This document shows positions 45,104 through 53,010 of a stretch of DNA of 64,000 nt, in pieces. The notes under the pieces were generated by a model. The model saw only the letters and a list, made by a program, of their open reading frames with translations, was not told the DNA's origin and made no database searches. The stretch covers positions 1-64,000 of the forward strand of contig NZ_JAJLQY010000002.1 of the NCBI RefSeq assembly GCF_020991275.1, read 5' to 3'. The DNA comes from Actinocorallia sp. API 0066 (GTDB taxonomy: Bacteria; Actinomycetota; Actinomycetes; Streptosporangiales; Streptosporangiaceae). The number at the start of each line of letters is the position of its first letter. The first letter of the stretch is position 1. Position numbers and translations under genes: made by a program.

Positions 45104-46648
45104 ATGTCAGAACCCGAGATCTCCTGGTCGGGCTGGGGAGACCCGGCCAAGGCGGCGCCGCTGCCCGAGAAGATCACGGCGCTGCTGCGCGACCTCCTCG
45201 GCGTCAAGCCGCGCGAGACCCCGCCCGTCGCGCTCGCCGACATCGTGCCGCCCGCGCCGCGCCTCACCCCCGCCGCGCTCGCCGCGCTCGCCGACGTCGC
45301 GGAGGTCCGCACCGACGCCGAGAGCCGGGTCCGGCACACCGGCGGCAAGTCCACCCCCGACCTCCTCGCGATCCGGCGCGGCGACACCACCCACACCCCC
45401 GACGCCGTCGTGCTGCCCGCCGACCACAACGCCGTCGTGCGCGTCCTGGAACTGGCGACCGCGCACCGGTTCGCGGTCGTCCCGTTCGGCGGCGGCACGT
45501 CCGTTGTGGGCGGGCTCGCCCCCGACGCGTCGGGTTTCGACGGGTTCGTCGCGCTCGACCTGCGGCGGCTCAACCGGCTGCTCGCCGTCGATCCCGTCAG
45601 CCGGACCGCCACCTTCGAGCCCGGCGTGCGCGGGCCGCGCGCCGAGGAGCTGCTCGCCGGGCACGGGTTCACGCTCGGGCACTTCCCGCAGTCGTTCGAG
45701 TGGGCGACCATCGGCGGGTTCGCCGCCGCGCGCTCCAGCGGCCAGTCGTCGGCCGGGTACGGGCGCTTCGACGAGCTCGTCGTCGCGCTGACCGTCGCGA
45801 CGCCCACCGGCACGCTCACCCTCGGCCGCGCCCAGAAGTCGGCGGCCGGGCCCGACCTGCGGCAGCTCGTGCTGGGCTCGGAGGGCGCGTTCGGCGTCAT
45901 CACCTCGGTGACGGTGCGGGTCCGCCCGGTGCCTGAGGCCAAGACCTACGAGGGGTGGACTTTTCCGGACTTCGCCACCGGCTCGGCGGCGCTGCGCCGG
46001 ATCATCCAGGACGGGCCCGTCCCGACCGTCCTGCGGCTGTCCGACGAGACCGAGACGCTCGTCAACCTCGCCCAGTCCGGCGCGATCGGCGACGGAGGCG
46101 CGTCCGGCTGCCTGGCGATCGTCGGCTTTGAGGGGGAGGAGCGGGAGGCCGCAGAGCGGCGGGTGCGGGTGCGCGAGATCCTCGCCGAGTCCGGCGGCAC
46201 GTCCGTGGGCACCGCGCCGGGCGAGGGCTGGGCGCACGGCCGCTTCGCCGCGCCGTACCTGCGCGACTCCCTGCTGGACGTCGGCGCGTTCGTGGAGACG
46301 CTGGAGACGACGACGTTCTGGTCCGCCATCCCCGCCCTGTATGAGGCGGTTCGTGATGCATTGCCGGGCCATGTCGTGATGTGCCACATTTCCCATGTGT
46401 ACGCGTCCTCCGCGTCCCTCTACTTCACGATCGTCACGCCCGCGATCGACTGGGACACCGCCAAGCCCGCCGTGAACGCCGCGATCATCGGGGCGGGCGG
46501 CTCCATCAGCCACCACCACGGCGTCGGCACCGACCACCGGGCCGCCTTCGCCGAGGAGATCGGCCCGCTCGGCGTCGAGATCCTCCGTGCGGTCAAGGAA
46601 CGGCTCGACCCGGCCGGGATCCTCAACCCCGGGGTGCTGGTCCCGTGA
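45104..46648 (+). CDS. FAD-linked oxidase, alkyl-DHAP synthase-like
   Basis: A 514-residue FAD-binding_4 (VAO family) flavoprotein similar to alkyldihydroxyacetonephosphate synthase. It opens WSGWGDPAKAAPLPEKI, as in the mycobacterial homologues, has the FAD P-loop FAVVPFGGGTSVVGGL, QSFEWATIGGFAAARSSGQ, LVLGSEGAFGVITSVTV, and the C-terminal ISHHHGVGTDH motif of AGPS-like enzymes. It likely uses a dihydroxyacetone-phosphate or glycerol-phosphate derivative, fitting the neighbouring glpD. Its stop overlaps the lipid kinase start (GTGA). Confidence 0.9.
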   Translation: MSEPEISWSGWGDPAKAAPLPEKITALLRDLLGVKPRETPPVALADIVPPAPRLTPAALAALADVAEVRTDAESRVRHTGGKSTPDLLAIRRGDTTHTPDAVVLPADHNAVVRVLELATAHRFAVVPFGGGTSVVGGLAPDASGFDGFVALDLRRLNRLLAVDPVSRTATFEPGVRGPRAEELLAGHGFTLGHFPQSFEWATIGGFAAARSSGQSSAGYGRFDELVVALTVATPTGTLTLGRAQKSAAGPDLRQLVLGSEGAFGVITSVTVRVRPVPEAKTYEGWTFPDFATGSAALRRIIQDGPVPTVLRLSDETETLVNLAQSGAIGDGGASGCLAIVGFEGEEREAAERRVRVREILAESGGTSVGTAPGEGWAHGRFAAPYLRDSLLDVGAFVETLETTTFWSAIPALYEAVRDALPGHVVMCHISHVYASSASLYFTIVTPAIDWDTAKPAVNAAIIGAGGSISHHHGVGTDHRAAFAEEIGPLGVEILRAVKERLDPAGILNPGVLVP

Positions 46649-47511
46649 GGTCGTTCACCGCCGTCGTCAACCCCACCGCGGGCGGCGGCTCGGCCGCCAA
46701 GAAGCTGTTCGCGCTCGCCCGCCTCCTCCGCGAGGCGGGCGCGCCCCTCCAGGTCGACTACAGCCGCGACCTCGCGCACGCCAAGGACCTCGCCCGCGCC
46801 GCCGCCGCCCGAGGCGACACCGTGCTGGGCGTAGGCGGCGACGGCATAGCCGGGACGGTAGGCGGCGCCCTCGTAGGCACCGACGCGGAGTACGCCATCG
46901 TGCCCGCGGGCCGAGGCAACGACTTCGCCCGCCAGATCGACCTCCCCACCGCGCCCGAGGCCCTGGTGGACCTCCTGCTGCACGGCGAGGCCAAGCCCAC
47001 CGACGCCCTGGAGGTCGAAGGCGAACCGGCCCTGGGCAGCGTCTACGCCGGGGTGGACGCCAACGCCAACGCCTACGCGAACAAGACGTGGCTCCGAGGC
47101 AGGGCCTCCTACACCTGGGGCGCGGTGAAGGCCGTCGCCGCCTGGCGCTCCACCACCTACACGGTCGTCCTGGACGGCACCCCCCACGAGTACCGCGCCT
47201 ACGCCGTCGTCGCCGCCAACTCCGGCTACTACGGCTACAACCGCCACGTAGCCCCCTCCGCCTCGGTCGAAGACGGCCTCCTCGACATCGTCGTCATCAA
47301 GGAATCCTCCCGCCCCCTTTTGGCCAGGATCCTCCTGGAACTGGAGTCCGGAACCCACGTCACCCGCCCCCAGGTCGAGGTCCTCCGCGCCAAGGAAGTC
47401 CACCTCTCCGCCACCCGCCCCCTCCGCTACGGCTCCGACGGCGAACTCCCCGGCCACCTCCCCATCACCGTCCGCGCCCTCCCGGGCGCCCTCAACCTCA
47501 TCCGCCCCTGA
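46645..47511 (+). CDS. Diacylglycerol kinase family lipid kinase (Rv2252-like)
   Basis: A 288-residue lipid kinase with the DAGK catalytic domain: FTAVVNPTAGGGSAAKK, the GGDG nucleotide loop in VLGVGGDGIAGTVGGALVG, AIVPAGRGNDFARQ and a late GSDGELPG. It phosphorylates diacylglycerol or a related lipid to phosphatidic acid; the M. tuberculosis homologue Rv2252 is a diacylglycerol kinase linked to phosphatidylinositol mannosides. GTG 46645 overlaps the AGPS-like stop, so the two are coupled. Confidence 0.91.
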   Translation: MRSFTAVVNPTAGGGSAAKKLFALARLLREAGAPLQVDYSRDLAHAKDLARAAAARGDTVLGVGGDGIAGTVGGALVGTDAEYAIVPAGRGNDFARQIDLPTAPEALVDLLLHGEAKPTDALEVEGEPALGSVYAGVDANANAYANKTWLRGRASYTWGAVKAVAAWRSTTYTVVLDGTPHEYRAYAVVAANSGYYGYNRHVAPSASVEDGLLDIVVIKESSRPLLARILLELESGTHVTRPQVEVLRAKEVHLSATRPLRYGSDGELPGHLPITVRALPGALNLIRP

Positions 47512-47592
47512 CCCACCGCGCCTCCGCGACCCCCGGCCACCGTGCCCCGAGCGAGCCACCGTGGCGGGGGCGGGGCGGCGTAGGGTTGGGGT

Positions 47593-47994
47593 ATGCGGAC
47601 CTTGTTGAACGTGATCTGGCTGGTGTTGTGCGGGTTCTGGATGGCTATCGGTTACTTTGTGGCGGGGATCGTCTGCTTTATTTTGATCATCACGATTCCG
47701 TTCGGGGTGGCGGCGTGGCGGATCGGGGTCTTCGCGCTGTGGCCGTTCGGGAAGAAGATCGTGCAGAAGGAGTCGGCGGGGGTCGGGTCGGCGGTGGGGA
47801 ACGTGATCTGGATCGTGGTGGCGGGGATCTGGCTGGCGATCGGGCATCTGACGACGGGCATCGCGCTGTGCCTGACGATCATCGGGATCCCGCTCGGCAT
47901 CGCGAGTTTCAAGCTGATTCCGGTGTCGCTGACGCCGCTCGGGCGCGAGATCGTCTCCAGTGACGCGCCCGGCGCGCCCGGACAGGGGTTCTGA
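47593..47994 (+). CDS. YccF-domain membrane protein
   Basis: A 133-residue protein with two tandem YccF modules, each a pair of hydrophobic helices: LLNVIWLVLCGFWMAIGYFV with IPFGVAAWRIGVFALWPFGK, then VGNVIWIVVAGIWLAIGHLT with IPLGIASFKLIPVSLTPLG. It is a small inner-membrane protein of unknown function. Coding-strand composition is G-rich, in abrupt contrast to the C-rich end of the lipid-kinase gene 80 bases upstream. Confidence 0.9.
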   Translation: MRTLLNVIWLVLCGFWMAIGYFVAGIVCFILIITIPFGVAAWRIGVFALWPFGKKIVQKESAGVGSAVGNVIWIVVAGIWLAIGHLTTGIALCLTIIGIPLGIASFKLIPVSLTPLGREIVSSDAPGAPGQGF

Positions 47995-48066
47995 TCCGAC
48001 GGGCGGCCGGGGAAAGATCATCGTGACCCCTTGATCCAGAAGGGGTGGGCGTGGTGGCCTTGACGG

Positions 48067-49542
48067 GTGACCTCCCCCCGAAGCTCACACCATGCCTCGT
48101 TCTGGGTCGACGGCGAACCCGGCACCTACGCCGACCTCGGTCCGCGTCCCGCGCTGTCGTGGATGCGGCCGTCCGTCCTGTGGCGGTCGCGCAACGACGT
48201 CATCGCCAAGCGGTTCGGCGACCCCGTGGACGACCTGCGCCGCCGCTGGGTCGGCACCCCCGGCGACGCCCCCATGCGCACCGAAGGCGACACCTTCTCC
48301 TTCCTCCTCCTGGGAGACCCCGGAGAAGGCGACTCCTCCCAGTACGCGGTCGTCCCCGGCATGCTGAAGAAGGCCGAAGGCACGTCGTTCATGGTGCTCG
48401 CGAGCGACGTCAACTACCCGGTCGGCTCCATCAACGACTACGGGCAGGTCTTCTACAAGCCGTACCAGGACTATCCGGCCCCGATCTACGCGGTGCCCGG
48501 CAACCACGACTGGTACGACGGCCTCGAAGGGTTCATGCGCGTCTTCTGCGGCCGCGAGGGCGACGGCTCGCCCGGCGACTGGTGGCGCGGCAAGGTGGGC
48601 CCGCTCACCAAGCGGCTCTGGCGCCGCCCCGACAAGATCGACCAGGAGGCGTTCGAGGCGGCCCGAGCGCTGCGCTCCCGGCCGGAGCAGCAGGGCGTGC
48701 AGCCCGGCCCGTACTGGGTGATCGACAGCCCCGAACTGCGCATCGTCGGCATCGACACCGGCATCAGCGGACGGCTGGACGCCGACCAGGGCGCGTGGCT
48801 GCGCCGCGTCTCCGCCGATCCCCGGCCGAAGCTCCTCATCACCGGCAAACCGATCTACCGGGACAACTCCTACCGGCCGTGTCCCATCCAGGGCGGCGGC
48901 ACCGTCGACGAGATCGTGCGCTCCACCGGGTACGTCGCCGCCATCGGGGGCGACATCCACAACTACCAGCGCTATCCGGTCAAGGTGGACGGGCGCGTCA
49001 TCGAGTACCTCGTCGCGGGCGGCTCCGGCGCGTACATGCACGCCACCCACACGATCCCGTCCGTGACCGTCGTGCCCGAGGACGAGTTCTTCTGCCACCC
49101 GATCCGGGGCGACTCCCTCGTCTTCTACAGCCGTCTGTACGGGCGCCGCCTCCGCCGGCTCGGGCTGCGCCGGTTCTTCGAACTCGACTACCCGCAGGCG
49201 TCGGCCGCCGTCGCGCGCAGGCTCGGCATCACCCCGACCCGGCCCGAGGGCAGGGGGGTGACGCCCGGCTGGCGCGCCCGCGTCATCGCGTCGCTCCTCG
49301 CCGTCCCCGACGAGCGGCGCCGCCCCGGCCGCCGCCCGATGCTGCGCCTGCCGGTGAGCAAGCCGTACCACCGGGTGTTCTCCGAGGCGTCCGACAGCGA
49401 CGTCCCGCCCTTCTTCAAGAGCTTCCTCCGCCTCGACGTCACGCCGGGCGAGCTGCGCATCGGCTGCTACGGCGCGACCGGGAGGCGGGCGCACGAACTC
49501 GACCCGCCGCTGGAGCACGAGGTGCGCGTCAGCCTGCGGTGA
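48067..49542 (+). CDS. Metallophosphoesterase
   Basis: A 491-residue calcineurin-like phosphoesterase. Metal-binding motifs are FLLLGDPGEGD (first aspartate block), LASDVNYPVG, VPGNHDWYDGLEGF and GGDIHNYQRY (in place of GHxH). An insertion of about 80 residues separates the GNHD block from the rest, and a C-terminal domain ends RVSLR. The substrate is unknown; size and motifs fit large actinobacterial cytosolic members. GTG 48067 has no clear ribosome binding site, so the start is tentative. Confidence 0.86.
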   Translation: MTSPRSSHHASFWVDGEPGTYADLGPRPALSWMRPSVLWRSRNDVIAKRFGDPVDDLRRRWVGTPGDAPMRTEGDTFSFLLLGDPGEGDSSQYAVVPGMLKKAEGTSFMVLASDVNYPVGSINDYGQVFYKPYQDYPAPIYAVPGNHDWYDGLEGFMRVFCGREGDGSPGDWWRGKVGPLTKRLWRRPDKIDQEAFEAARALRSRPEQQGVQPGPYWVIDSPELRIVGIDTGISGRLDADQGAWLRRVSADPRPKLLITGKPIYRDNSYRPCPIQGGGTVDEIVRSTGYVAAIGGDIHNYQRYPVKVDGRVIEYLVAGGSGAYMHATHTIPSVTVVPEDEFFCHPIRGDSLVFYSRLYGRRLRRLGLRRFFELDYPQASAAVARRLGITPTRPEGRGVTPGWRARVIASLLAVPDERRRPGRRPMLRLPVSKPYHRVFSEASDSDVPPFFKSFLRLDVTPGELRIGCYGATGRRAHELDPPLEHEVRVSLR

Positions 49543-49587
49543 CGCCGATGACGTGGCGGTCATCACCGTTTGTTACGGTCGCGTAGG

Positions 49588-49603
49588 GCAACATGCATGT
49601 TGC
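49588..49603. promoter_or_regulatory. 16-bp perfect palindrome before SGNH hydrolase gene
   Basis: GCAACATGCATGTTGC is self-complementary throughout. It lies 12 bases upstream of the GTG start of the hydrolase, just after a possible -10 (TTACGG at 49573-49578). It is a likely protein-binding site; no regulator gene adjoins it. Confidence 0.6.
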
Positions 49604-49615
49604 ACTCTTTATGCC

Positions 49616-50404
49616 GTGAGTGCCGTGGGTAAGAAGGTTTTCCGCTCTTATGTCGCACTCGGTGACAGCTTCACCGAGGGCCTGAACGACCCGTACCGTC
49701 CCGACGAGTACCGCGGCTGGGCCGACCGGCTCGCCGAGCACCTCGACGCCGCGCACCCCGGTGTGCTGTACGCCAACCTCGCCGTGCGGGGCAAGCTGCT
49801 CCACCAGATCGGCGCGGAGCAGGTGCCCGCGGCCGTCGCGATGAAGGCCGACCTGTACACGGTCTCGGCGGGCGGCAACGACATGATCCGTCCCGGCGCC
49901 GACCCGGACCGGCTCGCCGCCCGGTACCGCGACGTGCTCGCCGCGCTGCGCGGCACCGGCGCGGAGGTCGTCGTGTTCACTGGATTCGACCCGAAGTTCC
50001 GCGCGCTGAACGGCCGCGCGTCCGACGGGCGGTTCCGCGGCAGGGTCGCCACCTACAACATGCACATCCGGGCGATCGCCGACCGGCTCGGCCTGCGCGT
50101 GGTCGACCTGTGGTCGATGCCCGTGCTGGGCGCCGACCCGGCCTGGCACGAGGACCGGTTGCACCTCACCCCCGAGGGGCACCGCCGCCTGGCCCTGGCC
50201 GTCGCCGAGAACCTGGGCCTGCCCGTCGACGGCGACTGGCGCACCCCGTGGCCGGTGGCGCCCGCCAAGACCTGGCCGGAGGCCCGCCGCGACGACCTCC
50301 ACTGGGCCCGCACCTACTTCGCCCCGTGGGTCCAGCGCCGTCTCAAGGGCACCTCCTCCGGCGACGGCCGCACCCCCAAACGCCCCGACCTCCGCCCCCT
50401 CTGA
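49616..50404 (+). CDS. SGNH/GDSL hydrolase
   Basis: A 262-residue lipase/acylhydrolase of the SGNH fold without a signal peptide, so probably cytosolic. Block I is RSYVALGDSFTEGLNDP with the nucleophilic Ser, block II Gly is in NLAVRGKLLHQI, block III is VSAGGNDMIRP, and block V is HEDRLHLTPEGHRRLA with the catalytic Asp and His. Starts at GTG 49616 or 49625. It esterifies or deacylates an unknown substrate. Downstream are two 31-base direct repeats. Confidence 0.88.
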   Translation: MSAVGKKVFRSYVALGDSFTEGLNDPYRPDEYRGWADRLAEHLDAAHPGVLYANLAVRGKLLHQIGAEQVPAAVAMKADLYTVSAGGNDMIRPGADPDRLAARYRDVLAALRGTGAEVVVFTGFDPKFRALNGRASDGRFRGRVATYNMHIRAIADRLGLRVVDLWSMPVLGADPAWHEDRLHLTPEGHRRLALAVAENLGLPVDGDWRTPWPVAPAKTWPEARRDDLHWARTYFAPWVQRRLKGTSSGDGRTPKRPDLRPL

Positions 50405-50452
50405 CCCCACCCCCCGTCCCGCACGCCGCGCCCGCCAAGCGGCGCGGCGCAG

Positions 50453-50529
50453 GCCGCGAGTGACGCTTCGGGCCCGGCCCCGCATGATGGCGCGGCGGGC
50501 CGCGAGTGACGCTTCGGGCCCGGCCCCGC
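50453..50529. repeat. Two 31-base direct repeats in convergent intergenic region
   Basis: A 31-base unit beginning GCCGCGAGTGACGCTTCGGG occurs at 50453-50483 and again, identical, at 50499-50529, a period of 46 bases. It lies in the 152-base gap between the SGNH hydrolase and rsgA stop codons. Each unit contains GGGCCCGGCCCC, which can pair with other GC-rich parts of the gap. Confidence 0.85.
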
Positions 50530-50556
50530 GTGGCGCGCGGGGCCGGGGGTGGCGGG

Positions 50557-51636
50557 TCAGGGGCGGCTGTGGCCGCGGACCGAGCGTTGGATGATCTTCC
50601 ACTGGCGTTCGCGTTCGGCGCGCAGGCGGGCGTCGGTGCGCGAGGCCGCCCACTCGGCCTCGCGCTGGAGTTTGCGCCAGGACGCGAGACGGCGTTCGGG
50701 CAGGGCGCCGTCCGCGACGGCGGCCAGCACCGCGCAGCCCGGCTCGGACTCGTGCGCGCAGTCGGTGAAGCGGCACGCGTCCGCGAGGTCGGCGACGTCG
50801 GCGAACGTGCGGGCCACGCCCGCGCCGTCGGCGTGCAGCGCGATCGAGCGCAGCCCCGGCGTGTCGATGACGAGGCCGCCGCCCGGCAGGAGCAGCAGCT
50901 CCCGGTGGACGGTGGTGTGCCTGCCGCGCCCGTCGGCCGCGCGCACCTCGCCCGTCGCCATCGCCTCACGCCCGGCGAGCGCGTTCACGAGCGTGGACTT
51001 GCCCGCGCCCGACCTGCCGAGCACCACCGCCGTCTCGCCGGGCCCCGGACGCAGGCCGTCCAGCCCCGTTCCGGCGACGGTGGAGACCGCGACGACGTCG
51101 GCGCCCGGCGCCGCCCGCGCCACCAGGTCCAGCTCGGACTCGGCGAGCACGGTGCCCGCGAGGTCGGCCTTGGTGATGAGCACGACGGGGCGGGCCCCGC
51201 TCTCCCACGCCAGGGCGAGCAGCCGCTCGATCCTGCCGAGGTCGATCTCGGGCACGGCCGGTTCGGCGATGTAGACGATGTCCACGTTCGCCGCGAGCAC
51301 CTGCCCGGACGAGACGCCCGGCGCGGCGGCCCCGCGCACGATCGCGGTACGGCGCGGCAGCACCTGCCGCACCCCGTCGGAGCCGACACCGACCCAGTCG
51401 CCCACACAGGGGCGCTGCCCGCGCGGAAGCCGGTAAGCCTCCTGGCGGGACCCCTCCAGGGACAGGACGGTGCAACCGCCCCGGTCGGCCCGGACCACAC
51501 GGCCCGGCGTCAGCCCCTCTTCGAGCGAGGAGGAGAAGAACGCGTCGTAGCCGAGGCCGGACAGCGTGGAGAAGCCAGAAGCGGCAAAACGAGAAGAAGG
51601 AGAGAAATCCGTGTTGAAATCCGCGTTGAGATCCAC
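50557..51636 (-). CDS. rsgA: Ribosome small subunit-dependent GTPase RsgA
   Basis: A circularly permuted GTPase that helps 30S subunit maturation. The 359-residue protein has the OB-fold N-terminus (GRVVRADRGGCTVLS, VGDWVGV), G4 VLITKADL, G1 VLGRSGAGKSTLVN, G3 IDTPGLRSIAL and the zinc-binding tail CRFTDCAHESEPGC. The first 35 residues are Ser/Phe-rich and extend beyond the usual start; the GTG at 51636 is tentative. A 19-codon frame with a strong ribosome binding site lies upstream. Confidence 0.92.
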   Translation of the reverse strand: MDLNADFNTDFSPSSRFAASGFSTLSGLGYDAFFSSSLEEGLTPGRVVRADRGGCTVLSLEGSRQEAYRLPRGQRPCVGDWVGVGSDGVRQVLPRRTAIVRGAAAPGVSSGQVLAANVDIVYIAEPAVPEIDLGRIERLLALAWESGARPVVLITKADLAGTVLAESELDLVARAAPGADVVAVSTVAGTGLDGLRPGPGETAVVLGRSGAGKSTLVNALAGREAMATGEVRAADGRGRHTTVHRELLLLPGGGLVIDTPGLRSIALHADGAGVARTFADVADLADACRFTDCAHESEPGCAVLAAVADGALPERRLASWRKLQREAEWAASRTDARLRAERERQWKIIQRSVRGHSRP

Positions 51637-51676
51637 CGAGGTGGCGCCTTTCGGAAACGGGCGCCGGCCGGAGCAG

Positions 51677-51736
51677 TCAGGCGGGCGCCGCGGGGAACGG
51701 GACCGTGGGCACGGTGGACACAGCGACGGTCTTCAT
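51677..51736 (-). CDS. Possible 19-residue upstream peptide of rsgA
   Basis: ATG 51736 follows GGGAGGAACGC, a better ribosome binding site than that of rsgA, and encodes MKTVAVSTVPTVPFPAAPA before TGA. It ends 40 bases before the rsgA start. It could couple or attenuate rsgA translation. The sequence has no recognised homologue. Confidence 0.35.
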   Translation of the reverse strand: MKTVAVSTVPTVPFPAAPA

Positions 51737-51872
51737 GCGTTCCTCCCGAAGGCGTGGGCGGCCTGGTCGGCCGCGCTGCCGTCCACCCTAGGTCGGCGCG
51801 GCGGGCGGCGCCACCGATTAAATTCCCGCCGATCTTGTAGCGGAAAGTCATGGTTTGTCGCATAGTCGTGCG

Positions 51873-52937
51873 ATGCTCACCCTGGTCTCGGTGTCCCCTG
51901 AGCCGTTCGCGCTGCGCCGCCGCACCGGCGACCTCGCCGAGGGGGCGGCCCGGCTGGCCGCCGACCTCGCCGCGGTGCCCGTCGCCGAGCTGCTCGCAGG
52001 CGCCAACCGGAGAGGGGTGCGCGGCGGCGCGACGAGCGCCTTCACCGGCATGCGCCCCGCCCCGGCGGACTGGTTCACCTTCGAGGACCGCGACGCCGAC
52101 ACCCGCGACTGGCACCCGCGCGGCCTCACCGGCGGGTGCGACGCGGGCCGGGACGCCGCCGCGTTCGTCGTGAGCTGGTGCTGGCGGCCCGGTGTCGCCG
52201 CCGAGGAGCGCGGCGTCCGCCTCACCTTCCTCGACCCGGAGACGGCGCGCTACCGGCACGTCCTGTGCGTGAGCGCCCGCCCCGACGGCACCTACGCGCC
52301 GCTGGACGTCCAGGCGGGCGGCATCGCCTGGGTCGACGACCTCCTGTACGTCGCCGACGCCACCTGCGGCCTGCGCGTGTTCGACCTGCGCCGGATCCTC
52401 GACCTCCGCTCCGTCCAGGACGACGTCGGCGACCACACGCTGTTCGGCCGCAGGGAAGGCAAGTACCACGCTTACGGCTACCGGTTCCTGCTCCCGGAAA
52501 GCGACCGGTGGAAGCCCGTCACCACAGGCGCCCACTTCTCCTTCGCCGCCGTCGACAGATCCACCTCGCCCCGGCACCTCGTGTGCGGCGAGAGCACCGA
52601 GGAGGGCGGCGACGTCGGGCGGCTGGCCCGCTGGCGGCTCACCGGAGACGGCGACCTCGTCGCGGACGCCGAGGGCCGCGCCGTCCCCGCCGACGCCTAC
52701 CGCGCCCCGGGCCACCGCATCCAGGGCGCGGTCAGCCACGAGGGCCGCTGGTACCTCAGCCGGACGGGCCCCGGCCATACCCGAGGCACCCTCATCGAGA
52801 CGGCCGTGGGCGACGCCCCCGAGGTCCGGGAGTTCCCGCACGCCCCCGAGGACGTCACCCTGTGGCGGGCCCGCCGCCAGCTCTGGAGCCTCACCGGGGG
52901 CCCGCGCCGCCGCGCCCTGTTCGCCGTCCCCCTCTGA
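51873..52937 (+). CDS. Conserved hypothetical protein, possibly beta-propeller-like
   Basis: A 354-residue protein without signal peptide or membrane helix. The N-terminus (RRTGDLAEGAARLAADLAAV) is helical. The rest is beta-rich with several strand-turn units of the type GGIAWVDDLLYVADATCGLR, VFDLRRILDL and GRWYLSRTGPGHTRGTLIE, suggesting a propeller-like fold. No catalytic motif is seen. ATG 51873 lacks a Shine-Dalgarno. Confidence 0.68.
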   Translation: MLTLVSVSPEPFALRRRTGDLAEGAARLAADLAAVPVAELLAGANRRGVRGGATSAFTGMRPAPADWFTFEDRDADTRDWHPRGLTGGCDAGRDAAAFVVSWCWRPGVAAEERGVRLTFLDPETARYRHVLCVSARPDGTYAPLDVQAGGIAWVDDLLYVADATCGLRVFDLRRILDLRSVQDDVGDHTLFGRREGKYHAYGYRFLLPESDRWKPVTTGAHFSFAAVDRSTSPRHLVCGESTEEGGDVGRLARWRLTGDGDLVADAEGRAVPADAYRAPGHRIQGAVSHEGRWYLSRTGPGHTRGTLIETAVGDAPEVREFPHAPEDVTLWRARRQLWSLTGGPRRRALFAVPL

Positions 52938-53010
52938 CCCCGGCCCCTCTGACCCGGGCCCCGTCACCCCGCTGACGGGAAATGTCAGACCCCGTCGGCA
53001 CAATGGGCGG

